Shown: positions 53,805-61,608 of the stretch, piece after piece
Numbering within the stretch: the first letter of the stretch is position 1
Layout: every line of letters begins with the position of its first letter
Source: an uncultured Acetatifactor sp.
GTDB lineage: Bacteria > Bacillota > Clostridia > Lachnospirales > Lachnospiraceae
Reading direction: 5' to 3'
NCBI GenBank assembly: GCA_947625475.1
Contig: CANQOL010000004.1
Span: forward strand, 49,814 to 113,813
Length of the DNA stretch: 64,000 nucleotides
Notes under the pieces: generated by a model
What the model was told of the DNA's origin: nothing
Database searches by the model: none
The model's input: the letters and a program-made list of their open reading frames with translations, nothing else
Translations under genes and position numbers: made by a program

Positions 53805-54420
53805 CATTTACCTCCAAGCTTTTTCCCAAACCCGAGCTGCCAGCTAAACAGTCAAGATATGCCCGCCGCTCATCGTCCTCCTGCAGCTTCAACCTTTCAA
53901 TATAGATCGGGTTGATATGTGTGTGGCAAAATCCGCCCTGATAGGCCGTGCCGTCAAATTTAATATCTACGCGTAACTGTACATCCGAATAATCCAGGCC
54001 TTGACCGCCCATATTCCTGCAGCGCTCATACTCTTCCTCAAAATATCCCAAAATAATCCCCACTGTCTCCCGATATGGCTCCGTTTTAAAATTCCCGCAC
54101 AATCCCCGCACAATATCGCCATGCCGGAAATTATGGGGAATATATACATAGTCAAAAAGCGCCTCAGAGCAATCGTTTCCTTCCCTCCCGCTTTCCTTTA
54201 TTTCCGATATCGCAGCAAGAATCCGGCTCCTGAGCGTTTCCTCTGCAGCCGCGTCCGCAAAATCCGTCAGCCACCTCACCTTTTCTTTATTGGAAACCAT
54301 TCGGTGGTTCGCTGCAATCGTCGCTTTCTCCAGGACGGTAAATTCATGACGGATACTGTGCAGATAGATCCGCGTGTCCTTAGACGGAATAAATGTGTCG
54401 ATAAAATCTTCCTCAGACAT
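53791..54420 (-). CDS. Hypothetical protein related to a remnant at 60.5 kb
   Basis: 209-residue soluble protein of unknown function. The C-terminal part has LDYSDVQLRVDIKFDGTAYQ and FCHTHINPIYIERLKLQEDD; the same words recur, broken by a frameshift, at 60478-60582 outside the recombinase segment. AAGGAG stands 8 nt before the ATG. It lies 40 bp downstream of the 374-residue protein gene and overlaps the next one, so it is part of a leftward operon. No signal peptide or membrane helix. Confidence 0.65.
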   Translation of the reverse strand: MSEEDFIDTFIPSKDTRIYLHSIRHEFTVLEKATIAANHRMVSNKEKVRWLTDFADAAAEETLRSRILAAISEIKESGREGNDCSEALFDYVYIPHNFRHGDIVRGLCGNFKTEPYRETVGIILGYFEEEYERCRNMGGQGLDYSDVQLRVDIKFDGTAYQGGFCHTHINPIYIERLKLQEDDERRAYLDCLAGSSGLGKSLEVNDEVI

Positions 54421-54459
54421 GGATTTTCTCCTTTAGCCTGCGGCTTCTGCCCAGAGCTT

Positions 54460-55560
54460 TTACTCGATTGGGATATTCCATTTCCCGCACATTTCCCTAT
54501 GTGCCTTTCTCAGCCATTCAGCTGTTAAAATCGGAGCATCATCCGGTATTGCCGTGATAAAATTGTACTCCACTGCAATATCATAGCACTCAGCCGGAAG
54601 GCCCTTGTATGCAAAAGCGTCAATAATATCCTGCCTGCTCCACAGATGCCACTTGCCTGTCTGTGTAATCTGACCGCCGTACAATCCGTCAAGACAGGGA
54701 TCATTGTACCGATCGTAATATTCCTTGAACTTGTCACGGCCTTCCTCACCCCAGTACATACTCACATGCCCGTCCCTGATGATGATGCAGCCGCGGACAA
54801 ATTTCCACATGAACTTATTATGTTCGCGGACATTGTACCCGCTTGCATAAAAGTACTCATACTCTGTGGGCTTTATTCTCGGCCAGTCGACATCGCCATT
54901 GGCATAGGTCTTAAGAAGCTCCTTGTACTTCATACAATCCTGCATACAAAGAGTTTCAACATTAAACTCATCATCAGGGCCCGGACGCATCGTGATACCG
55001 TCATCCTCGTCATAATACTCCCCAGTCTGTTCGTCAATCTCGCTGTACTTACAGAACCAGCACATTGACTCATTCACGGTTGTATACCCGACTGCTAAAT
55101 CAAGAAATGGACACTTCTTTGCCAAGTCCACCCACGCTGGCAGTATCTCATCGAGCTCCGGATACTTGCCCTCCAGAATGTTGCCGCCAACTGTACCGTC
55201 ACTCATCAGCCAGGAAGCAAGCCAATTGTAACCCTGACGATACAGACAGGTATACAGTGTATGCCTGAAATTCCTCTCGTCGATCCTTCCCGTATCGTTG
55301 AATCGCAGGTCATCCTTCTTCCACCCGGAGAATAACGGCTCCATCTCCGCAAGCACCCGAACAGCCTGCTCATGTGTGATTGCCTTTCCACGGACCATAA
55401 ACACAGGACGCCTTGTATTCCCTATTGCACGGTCATAATTCACATCCAGGTCAATATCCGGGTCATTTCCATATTCCTTTATCATATCCTGCTTAATCTT
55501 TTCCATATAATCCTTAATCTCATTCGCCGGATTCCCGGCATTGCTGTTTTCTGTACTCAT
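54460..55560 (-). CDS. Hypothetical protein
   Basis: ~366-residue acidic soluble protein. NSMCWFCKYSEIDEQTGEYY-like cysteine-containing segment (residues ~160-185), GYTTVNESMCW, and WHLWSRQDIIDAFAYKGLPA are distinctive, but I recognise no family. GGGGAGG 8 nt before the ATG at 55560 decides the start over a Met eight codons upstream. Sits in the leftward run 57448-52698. No membrane helix. Confidence 0.6.
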   Translation of the reverse strand: MSTENSNAGNPANEIKDYMEKIKQDMIKEYGNDPDIDLDVNYDRAIGNTRRPVFMVRGKAITHEQAVRVLAEMEPLFSGWKKDDLRFNDTGRIDERNFRHTLYTCLYRQGYNWLASWLMSDGTVGGNILEGKYPELDEILPAWVDLAKKCPFLDLAVGYTTVNESMCWFCKYSEIDEQTGEYYDEDDGITMRPGPDDEFNVETLCMQDCMKYKELLKTYANGDVDWPRIKPTEYEYFYASGYNVREHNKFMWKFVRGCIIIRDGHVSMYWGEEGRDKFKEYYDRYNDPCLDGLYGGQITQTGKWHLWSRQDIIDAFAYKGLPAECYDIAVEYNFITAIPDDAPILTAEWLRKAHREMCGKWNIPIE

Positions 55561-55618
55561 CGTCCTGCCCTCCCCAGCATACACGGTTTATTTGAGCATA
55601 CAACACAACTGTCTCCCA

Positions 55619-56059
55619 TCATGAGTACCATTTATCGATACCCCGGAACAAATTCAGTATCAGATCCGCCTCCGTTCTGTCAGTTAACAAATGATTGATC
55701 AAGGAGAGCAGCACCGCATCAGCCAGCTGATGTCCTTCTTCGCCATCTATTTCCTCAAACATACAGAAGGTCAGAAGCCGGGCCGCCATATGCACATCCA
55801 AATCTTCAATCCTGCCTTCTATGACATTAACCAGCCTTTCGCAAACCTCTCTAAAATGATTGTGTATAAGTACACGTATGTTTGACAGTTCTTCCTCAGA
55901 ATACTGCAAGAATGAATACTTTATTTCCTCCAGCGAAACGTTAAAATCATTTATGAGCGAGTGGACATATTCCTCCCTCACTGAAATACTGCCATCCAGG
56001 TCAGCCAACATTGCCTGGATATTCTCCGGTATCTTTTCACTAAATACTTGAATTACCAT
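55619..56059 (-). CDS. Hypothetical helical protein
   Basis: 146 residues, mostly amphipathic helices (VLIHNHFREVCERLVNVIEG, ADAVLLSLINHLLTDRTEAD). No recognised family, membrane helix or cysteine motif. The ribosome binding site is weak (ACGG region). Gaps of 59 and 70 bp to neighbours in the same direction suggest cotranscription. A partner or immunity-type protein is possible but unsupported. Confidence 0.5.
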   Translation of the reverse strand: MVIQVFSEKIPENIQAMLADLDGSISVREEYVHSLINDFNVSLEEIKYSFLQYSEEELSNIRVLIHNHFREVCERLVNVIEGRIEDLDVHMAARLLTFCMFEEIDGEEGHQLADAVLLSLINHLLTDRTEADLILNLFRGIDKWYS

Positions 56060-56128
56060 ACATTTACCGTCTTTCTATTCTCTGCCCGGAAAGAAGTTCC
56101 CTCCCAATACGGTTCTTGTGCCTTTCGC

Positions 56129-57448
56129 TCAATAAAATGCTTCGCTTATCTCACATCTGCCCGATGCCAGCGCATTCCTGACCGCCACGGCAAACAACCG
56201 AAGTCCGTCCCATTTATCAAATAACTCAATGGAGTCCTGGCGCACCCAAATCGCCCACGTCATTTTATCCAAATCCTCCGGTCTATCTATCATTTCATTG
56301 GCGTCTACATATAACAGAAACGTATCATAGTCGCTGGAGCGCATATCTATGGCATCCCCAAGGATCTCCTCCTGCCAAGGGTACTTATTAGAGATACCTC
56401 CGCCAATCATATAGCTGCCGTCCTTATTTATCCTGACTGACAAAATCGGAACTTTACGCCAATACATCTCCTTTGGCGGCAGCTCATACATATGATTTAC
56501 GATTTTAAACTTGTCGCGGTAATATAAATATTCCTGATAGCCATCTGTCTTCCTGAGCCTATCTACCTCGCCCCTGTACTCTGCAGCTGTGATCTCACCC
56601 TTCTTATATTTTTTCTTACACATATTCAGCTGCCACAGATAATCTCCGTCAGCCGCTTCAAAAATACCTTCCTTAAGCTCCGGCTCGATCATCTTATTGA
56701 ATTCAGATATGGAATAAGTATCTTCAATCATCTTCAACTTCTTAGGATATTTCAGATTATCAATATACTCCAGCATTTCGTCCAGATGCTGCCGCCAGTA
56801 AAAACGCAGGATCCCAGACAGACCCGAAGCATAATATTTACCGTCTTTGCCGATATACAAATAATTTTCGATATCCACCCCCTCTCTAAACTCTCCCGGC
56901 TTCACAGGACGCATCGGAGTATAAAAATCGTTATCTATCATACTGTCCAGACGGCATACGTATATTCCGTTGTCCCCGCCGTATGGCAGCCCATAGATCA
57001 CATAATCACTGTACGGCAGCTTACCGCTGCCCGCCGTCCAGAAAATATCTTCCCACGTACAGGCAATTAAAATATCGAACGGGACCTTTCTCACCGCATC
57101 CCATACAGGAGCCTGCATGAACTTGGCCTTAAGGTAATTTCCATTCCGCGACTCGTCGATCAATACCAGAGCATACTTAAGATCCGATGAAAGATCTGAT
57201 AGGCAGGTCCGCCTTCCATCGCTGATAATGCTGTACCAGTCGTCCTCCACCAGTTCGATCCCAAACGACTCTTTCAAAATCATTTGACTCTCCGCGTCCC
57301 TAAATGGCGGGCGGTCTTCTTCATCAGCGATGCTGCCACACATAAGTCCTGTGAACATACTCTCGTCATACAGGACTGTCTTCCCGCCCGAATTAACTAA
57401 ATCATTATAAAGATCCTTTTTGGTCTCATAATATTGAACTTTTAACAT
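56129..57448 (-). CDS. Hypothetical protein
   Basis: ~439-residue soluble protein. Distinctive segments include YSIISDGRRTCLSDLSSDLK, ILIACTWEDIFWTAGSGKL and YVIYGLPYGGDNGIYVCRLD. A helical hairpin (DYLWQLNMCKKKYKKGEITA) lies near residue 300. No known family. GGGGAGG 6 nt before the ATG at 57448. A TATAAT box with a T-rich -35 region upstream (57558-57580) and a terminator at 57594 suggest that this gene starts its own transcript rather than only extending the small-protein operon. Confidence 0.6.
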   Translation of the reverse strand: MLKVQYYETKKDLYNDLVNSGGKTVLYDESMFTGLMCGSIADEEDRPPFRDAESQMILKESFGIELVEDDWYSIISDGRRTCLSDLSSDLKYALVLIDESRNGNYLKAKFMQAPVWDAVRKVPFDILIACTWEDIFWTAGSGKLPYSDYVIYGLPYGGDNGIYVCRLDSMIDNDFYTPMRPVKPGEFREGVDIENYLYIGKDGKYYASGLSGILRFYWRQHLDEMLEYIDNLKYPKKLKMIEDTYSISEFNKMIEPELKEGIFEAADGDYLWQLNMCKKKYKKGEITAAEYRGEVDRLRKTDGYQEYLYYRDKFKIVNHMYELPPKEMYWRKVPILSVRINKDGSYMIGGGISNKYPWQEEILGDAIDMRSSDYDTFLLYVDANEMIDRPEDLDKMTWAIWVRQDSIELFDKWDGLRLFAVAVRNALASGRCEISEAFY

Positions 57449-57593
57449 TTTAAGCCTCCCCGGCCTTGATATATTAAAAGGCTCCTTACAATCAGCCGCC
57501 TCATACATGTTATTCCGGCAAGGAGTGATTCCGCGCCGCCAATAGAGCCACTTTCATATTATATTAGTTTTACAAAAAAAACAACCAGGCATT

Positions 57594-57640
57594 AAAAAGG
57601 TATATATGGTATACCCCTTCAACTTCTGGTTGAATTTATG
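57594..57640 (-). terminator. Terminator after the small Cys-rich protein operon
   Basis: On the minus strand a TTCAAC/GTTGAA hairpin is followed by GGTATA-CCATA-TATACC and then TTTTT. It separates the three small genes (58699-57678) from the large gene at 57448. Confidence 0.6.
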
Positions 57641-57677
57641 GGACATGTATCAATTGTATCAACAAAATATTATCTTT

Positions 57678-57956
57678 TTACCATATACCAAGCAATTTTG
57701 TAACTATCGCAACTGCTGCTATTATAAATACAATGCCCATTACACCGGACGAGCCCCGCTTGTTGTTCCGGTTTTGCGAATTCGGTCTGGCGGAACCATG
57801 CCTGCTTCTATACAAACAGCAGGAAACACAATTATTCCGGCACATCTGATTAATCTGATCCTCTGACAGCGGATCATTATTTACCTTGCATATATCAATA
57901 TCCGGGCCATATTTTTTGGGGCCCCCTTCTGCACGATACCATTCTGGACACTTCAT
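57678..57956 (-). CDS. Small Cys-rich protein with C-terminal membrane helix
   Basis: 92 residues. N-terminal soluble part with MKCPEWYRAEGG, DIDICKV and MCRNNCVSCCLYR (at least six Cys, perhaps a zinc site), a basic linker (RSRHGSARPNSQNRNNKRG), then a C-terminal helix VMGIVFIIAAVAIVTKLLG. AAGGAG 6 nt before the ATG at 57956. Third gene of the small operon that abuts the invertible segment. Family unknown; tail-anchored topology likely. Confidence 0.7.
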   Translation of the reverse strand: MKCPEWYRAEGGPKKYGPDIDICKVNNDPLSEDQINQMCRNNCVSCCLYRSRHGSARPNSQNRNNKRGSSGVMGIVFIIAAVAIVTKLLGIW

Positions 57957-58125
57957 AAAAAACTCCTTCTCAAACCTTTCTAATATAAATGTTTTAGAAA
58001 TGCAGGCACGCACAAATAATGCATGCCTGCAAAAACAGATTCACAATATCAAAATTTATACTCCGAACGCAGTGCAGCAAGCCCGAAACCGGGAACAGCG
58101 CTGCCGGCAATTCCGACTGTCTGTT

Positions 58126-58386
58126 CTATCTGTAAATTCCCCTGTTATATCTGCAACTATCATAACTGGCCGGCTTATCCTGATCTTTAGCGGGCCTCTT
58201 GCAGTGGCAATATGCCGAGTTGGCGGTACCCCAATAAGTCGAAGCGTTACTATCCACGCAAACCGTCATCACAACATTTTCATTAAGTACCGCATTATTT
58301 TGTGCCCTGCATCTACAGACAAATCTACCTCTCTCCTCAACCACGTCCATGTTAGGGCATCCCATAAACATACTACTCTTATTCAT
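58126..58386 (-). CDS. Small Cys-rich soluble protein
   Basis: 86 residues with Cys in MFMGCPNMD, FVCRCRAQ, MTVCVDSN, SAYCHCKRP and YDSCRYN, a spacing suggestive of zinc binding or disulfides. No signal peptide. AGGAGG 9 nt before the ATG. Second gene of the operon beside the invertible segment. It shares the Cys-rich style of the next gene (57678) but no clear homology. Function unknown. Confidence 0.7.
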   Translation of the reverse strand: MNKSSMFMGCPNMDVVEERGRFVCRCRAQNNAVLNENVVMTVCVDSNASTYWGTANSAYCHCKRPAKDQDKPASYDSCRYNRGIYR

Positions 58387-58453
58387 TTTCGTTTTCCTCC
58401 TATTTGTAATAGTTTATTTGTAACATTTGTGAAAAATCACAAATGTCAACTCT

Positions 58454-58699
58454 CTATTTCTCCCTATGCGTCTTTCCGTCCTTATCCTTATACCGTCCGG
58501 AGCCTTTCGGAGCATAATCATCACTTGCTAATTTTCCTGCATGTACATATGGATTTTCTTCTTTTTTGTCATAATACTTGCCGTTATCCTTGCTATTGCC
58601 TTTCTTGCCGCCTCCCATGCAGATCCCATATATCAGGATAACGGCTCCGGCAATAATGACCAATGTTTTAACTGAAAGTCCCCCCGCTAAAATTGCCAC
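58454..58699 (-). CDS. Small membrane protein, first gene of the switch-controlled operon
   Basis: 81 residues. GTG start with AAAGGGG 6 nt upstream. N-terminal helix VKTLVIIAGAVILIYGICMG, then a hydrophilic, basic tail (GGGKKGNSKDNGKYYDKKEE). Only 19 bp separate the start from the left inverted repeat, and those bases are the ribosome binding site, so no promoter can fit between. Its promoter must therefore come from inside the flanked segment. Function unknown. Confidence 0.7.
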   Translation of the reverse strand: MAILAGGLSVKTLVIIAGAVILIYGICMGGGKKGNSKDNGKYYDKKEENPYVHAGKLASDDYAPKGSGRYKDKDGKTHREK

Positions 58700-58715
58700 T
58701 GTCTTCCCCTTTCTT

Positions 58716-58739
58716 TCTTAGAGTGCTTTACTCTGCGAA
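58716..58739. repeat. Left inverted repeat of the invertible segment
   Basis: The 21 bp at 58719-58739 (TAGAGTGCTTTACTCTGCGA plus A) are the exact reverse complement of 60173-60193. With one mismatch the match extends three to four bases outward. The internal dyad AGAGT/ACTCT is typical of a recombinase core site. Confidence 0.9.
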
Positions 58740-58783
58740 AAAGCCGCCACAGCCCTTGATTTTATGGGATCTGGCGGCTTTTT
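58738..58783 (-). terminator. Rho-independent terminator of the recombinase gene
   Basis: AAAAAGCCGCCA and TGGCGGCTTTTT make a perfect 12-bp stem, with a T-run on the minus strand, between the recombinase stop and the left inverted repeat. It insulates the small-protein operon from recombinase transcription in this orientation. Confidence 0.9.
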
Positions 58784-58802
58784 GAGTGTTTGAATTTGAC
58801 GG

Positions 58803-59954
58803 CTATTTTATGGTCAGAAGTTCGGAGAGCAGGTTCATGTTTTTCTGTTTGAGCTCCATAGACGGGTGCACATAGCGGTTCATCGTAATATTGACGCTTG
58901 CATGCCCAAGAATCTCACTTAGACTTTTGACATCGAATCCCAACTCAACACATCTGGTAGCAAATGTGTGGCGCAGGGCATGAAAATTGATATCGTTGAT
59001 ATTACATTCCCTGATGATTGCTTTAAAACGATTTTCCATATTGCGGGGTTCCATATAACTATGAACCGTACCGGTAAGCAGATAGGCATTATCCTGTTTT
59101 CGCAGCGGCCGAAGCAATTGACTGATTTCATCCGGAACGGGAATCCTGCGAATAGAACAGGCGCTCTTCGGCGGAAGAATTACAACTACGGTCTTTTTTT
59201 CAGAGCTTTCTTTCATTTGAATTCTCTGCATAGTCTGATGGATATATAGGCATTGCTCTTCGATATGGATATCCGCCCATGTTAAAGCACAAATTTCACC
59301 GATTCGCAAACCGGTATAAAGGCAGAGCAGAATTCCCATATTACAGGGCGTAAGATGCTCCTGCAGGTAGCTGCTCAGCCTTTGCTGCTCCGCTCTGCTC
59401 AGTATTCGCGCAGGCCTTTGAGGCTGCTTAACAGAAATATCCTTGATATCTGCGGTTTGGATATTCTTTTCCCTTGCTGCAAACTCCAGGATATTTCTCA
59501 TTAATGACAGAATACTGTTAACTGTCTTTGGCGCTAAGCCTTCCGCCTTTGCCCCTCCGTTTGTCAAGAGTTCTTGGCTCCATCGAATTATATCAGAGCG
59601 TAAAATACCGGTTATCTGCCTGCTTCCGAAAGCCGGCAGCAGGTACAAGTTCAATAAATTTGTGTATTTTGCAACACTTGACGCCTTGAGCTGCGGAGCC
59701 CTCAGGAGAAGCCATTCCTTAGCGAATCCAGAAAAGGGACTTTCCTGACTGTAAATGGATACCGTTTCCTTGGATACAATATCCTTGGATATAATATCCT
59801 TGGAAAAAGCGGCATTTAATTTCTGCTCTGCTTCTTCATAGGTCTTGCCAAACACATATCCATAATGCGTTTTTCCGGCAATCCTGCTCTTGATGAATCG
59901 TCCTTCCCATCGCCCGTCTTTTCTCAGGTAAATAATTTTTCCCTGTTTTGGCAT
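58803..59954 (-). CDS. Tyrosine site-specific recombinase (putative invertase of the flanking repeats)
   Basis: 383-residue integrase-family recombinase. N-terminal arm-binding domain (IIYLRKDGRWEGRFIK), core-binding SAM-like domain, and C-terminal catalytic domain with Arg in YTGLRIGEICAL, His-x-x-Arg in HALRHTFATR, and nucleophile Tyr in LGHASVNITMNRYVH. GGAGG 8 nt before the ATG at 59954; 69 upstream in-frame codons are promoter-region sequence. The protein carries an in-frame repeat SKDIISKDIVSKETV from 15-bp DNA repeats near residue 50. The gene lies wholly between 21-bp inverted repeats, so it is the obvious candidate to invert its own segment. Confidence 0.93.
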   Translation of the reverse strand: MPKQGKIIYLRKDGRWEGRFIKSRIAGKTHYGYVFGKTYEEAEQKLNAAFSKDIISKDIVSKETVSIYSQESPFSGFAKEWLLLRAPQLKASSVAKYTNLLNLYLLPAFGSRQITGILRSDIIRWSQELLTNGGAKAEGLAPKTVNSILSLMRNILEFAAREKNIQTADIKDISVKQPQRPARILSRAEQQRLSSYLQEHLTPCNMGILLCLYTGLRIGEICALTWADIHIEEQCLYIHQTMQRIQMKESSEKKTVVVILPPKSACSIRRIPVPDEISQLLRPLRKQDNAYLLTGTVHSYMEPRNMENRFKAIIRECNINDINFHALRHTFATRCVELGFDVKSLSEILGHASVNITMNRYVHPSMELKQKNMNLLSELLTIK

Positions 59955-60120
59955 AATTCTCACCTCCAAGTGCCATTTTGACAGAAGATGGGCGGTTCTT
60001 ATAACCATTACATTGAAAAAATATGAAAGAATTTGCAAAGCCAATTCAGGCGATCTTGAGTTTCCGTACTTTGCAATAAGATGAAGAAAAACCAAAAAAG
60101 CAGTCGATTGTGGATATATC

Positions 60121-60149
60121 TTGACAAACTGCGCGACCATACATATAAT
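60121..60149 (+). promoter_or_regulatory. Perfect consensus promoter inside the invertible segment, pointing outward
   Basis: TTGACA (60121-60126), 17-bp spacer, TATAAT (60144-60149). It reads rightward away from the recombinase and across the right repeat at 60173. After inversion it would lie ~57 nt upstream of the GTG at 58699. Confidence 0.88.
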
Positions 60150-60172
60150 AAATAGTATCAATTGACGTCGGG

Positions 60173-60205
60173 TTCGCAGAGTAAAGCACTCTACGAATTT
60201 TTTTT
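60173..60205 (+). terminator. Right inverted repeat, also forming a hairpin-T8 terminator
   Basis: The 21-bp repeat (60173-60193) folds as TTCG-C-AGAGT-AAAGC-ACTCT-A-CGAA and is followed by T8 (60198-60205). Transcription from the 60121 promoter should stop here in the present orientation. The left repeat has no T-run outside it (AGAAAGAAAGGGG), so transcription would pass after inversion. Confidence 0.75.
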
Positions 60206-60281
60206 ACACTTTTTTATCCGGCCTGCCTGCACGTCTGTCTATCAATCCTCTGAACGCCCGGAAAGTCAAGAAATACAAGAA

Positions 60282-60310
60282 TTGGCATTTTGCCGGATCC
60301 GTGGTATAAT
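60282..60310 (+). promoter_or_regulatory. Orphan promoter right of the invertible segment
   Basis: TTGGCA (60282-60287), 17 bp, TATAAT (60305-60310). It faces a region of gene remnants (60311-60684) and then the GNAT gene. Confidence 0.6.
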
Positions 60311-60477
60311 GAAAAATATCAACAAATTGAAATGCTTCGGTGTATGACTGAACGTTTTAAAATGCAAAAAAGGAAACCTGTTCCAATTATAAGAAGTTTG
60401 GAATTAGGAACAGCCGGTGAACAGAAGAATGTTTCACATCTGCCGCGGTTTGGTCTTTGAAATCGTATGATTTCGTT

Positions 60478-60582
60478 GGGGTGGCCGAAGCTGGGATTAT
60501 TCGGATGTACAGATATGCGTGACGGCACGGCCTATCAGGGTGAATTCTGCCATACACATATCAATCCGATCCAGCAGGTTGA
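60478..60582 (+). pseudogene. Frameshifted remnant of a gene related to 53791-54420
   Basis: One frame reads GGRSWDYSDVQI, then a +/-1 shift gives DGTAYQGEFCHTHINPI, matching GGQGLDYSDVQL...FDGTAYQGGFCHTHINPI of the 209-residue protein at 53791. No start or end remains. The remaining stretch to 60684 (e.g. KHLDVGNHDKVTLD in one frame) also looks like gene debris. Confidence 0.7.
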
Positions 60583-60684
60583 AGGGACATAAGCATTTGG
60601 ACGTGGGCAACCACGATAAGGTCACATTGGACTGCAGGGAGCGAGCTTCGGCCTCGGCTCCACTATATTTTAGTAGGATTAACA

Positions 60685-61206
60685 ATGGAGTTTGATATTA
60701 TTCGTATAATGGATAAACGAGACCTGGATTACTACATAGATGATATCATGGCTCTCCAGGATTATGTCGACAAGGCGTTAAAAGAAGATTTCTGGTATAT
60801 ACAAACATCGAGGGACGAGGTATACTCCTTGTTTGAAAATAACGGGATATTACTCCTAGCCCTGTATGACGATAGGATTAGTGCTGTAAGTATTGCAGGG
60901 GATTACCACGCAGATGCTGAGATGGTTAAACAGAGTGGCATACCTCTTAATACCTCAAAGTGTCTCTATTTCGACTGTGTCTTTGTTGACCCTAAAGATA
61001 GAGGAAAGAGGCTTCAACAGCAGTTGATGGAGGAAACTATTCGCATCGCAAAAAAGATCCAGTATAAGTGTACATGGTGTATGGTCTGCCCGGATAATGT
61101 GTACTCTATTAGGAACATAGAGGCGTTAGGGTATAAAAAGATTGGAGAAATTGTGCATAATTTCTCAGGGTGGAAGCGGAATGTTATGTTCCGTAAAATC
61201 ATGTAA
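60685..61206 (+). CDS. GNAT family N-acetyltransferase
   Basis: 173-residue acetyltransferase. Acetyl-CoA motif A is visible as FDCVFVDPKDRGKRLQQQLM (Q/RxxGxG/A variant RGKRLQ), and YSIRNIEALGYKKIGEI is motif B. A GTAGGA site stands 6 nt upstream. The N-terminal half is acidic and helical. It acetylates an amine, protein or antibiotic; the acceptor is unknown. It stands alone between remnants. Confidence 0.85.
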   Translation: MEFDIIRIMDKRDLDYYIDDIMALQDYVDKALKEDFWYIQTSRDEVYSLFENNGILLLALYDDRISAVSIAGDYHADAEMVKQSGIPLNTSKCLYFDCVFVDPKDRGKRLQQQLMEETIRIAKKIQYKCTWCMVCPDNVYSIRNIEALGYKKIGEIVHNFSGWKRNVMFRKIM

Positions 61207-61315
61207 ACCTATTTTTGACGCAAATCCCCGTTCATATTCATCTATTTCATGCGCAAATCCCCATTCGTTTATTGTTTGCAGATTTATGTGCAAACGCACA
61301 AATTTGTCGACTGCT

Positions 61316-61582
61316 TCAAGACTTCGCTCGGACGGAACAGATCGAAAATCCCATCGCCTCAATGATTCCATGTTCTGCCATTTCCTTTAACAGATCAGAG
61401 GCTCTGGATGTTTTAATGTCCGGTTTTAGTACCTCAATGTCCGGTTTTGTCGTTTCAATGTCCGGTTTTTCTGTTTCTTTGAATGCCCCACTAATATGCA
61501 GTGCCCGGTTATGAAGAGGATTGCTCTCATTCAAGATGAGATTGCGGAGGAACAGTTCAAGGAATATGGATTTGATAAACAT
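61316..61582 (-). pseudogene. C-terminal fragment of a Fic/AlbA-like protein with KPDI repeats
   Basis: The frame has three 7-residue repeats (KPDIETT, KPDIEVL, KPDIKTS) from a 21-bp DNA repeat at 61412-61480, followed by ASDLLKEMAEHGIIEAMG, a winged-helix end. KPDI repeats before a winged helix are typical of Fic-type and AlbA-domain ATP-binding regulators. The upstream part is missing or scrambled, so it is a remnant. The rest of the gap 61207-61608 holds nothing else I can name. Confidence 0.4.
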
Positions 61583-61608
61583 TCATGTTTGGATTCATCA
61601 AAAGGACC

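Noticed and set aside
58716..60197. Flanking repeats interpreted as attL/attR of an integrated element
   Set aside because: Integration would leave direct repeats; these are inverted, and the segment contains only the recombinase, its terminator and an outward promoter.
60162..60347. 61-codon plus-strand frame across the right inverted repeat
   Set aside because: Runs through the terminator-like T8 and has no ribosome binding site or protein character.
61412..61480. 21-bp repeats considered as CRISPR or regulatory iterons
   Set aside because: They are in frame and encode KPDI repeats of a Fic/AlbA-type protein tail.
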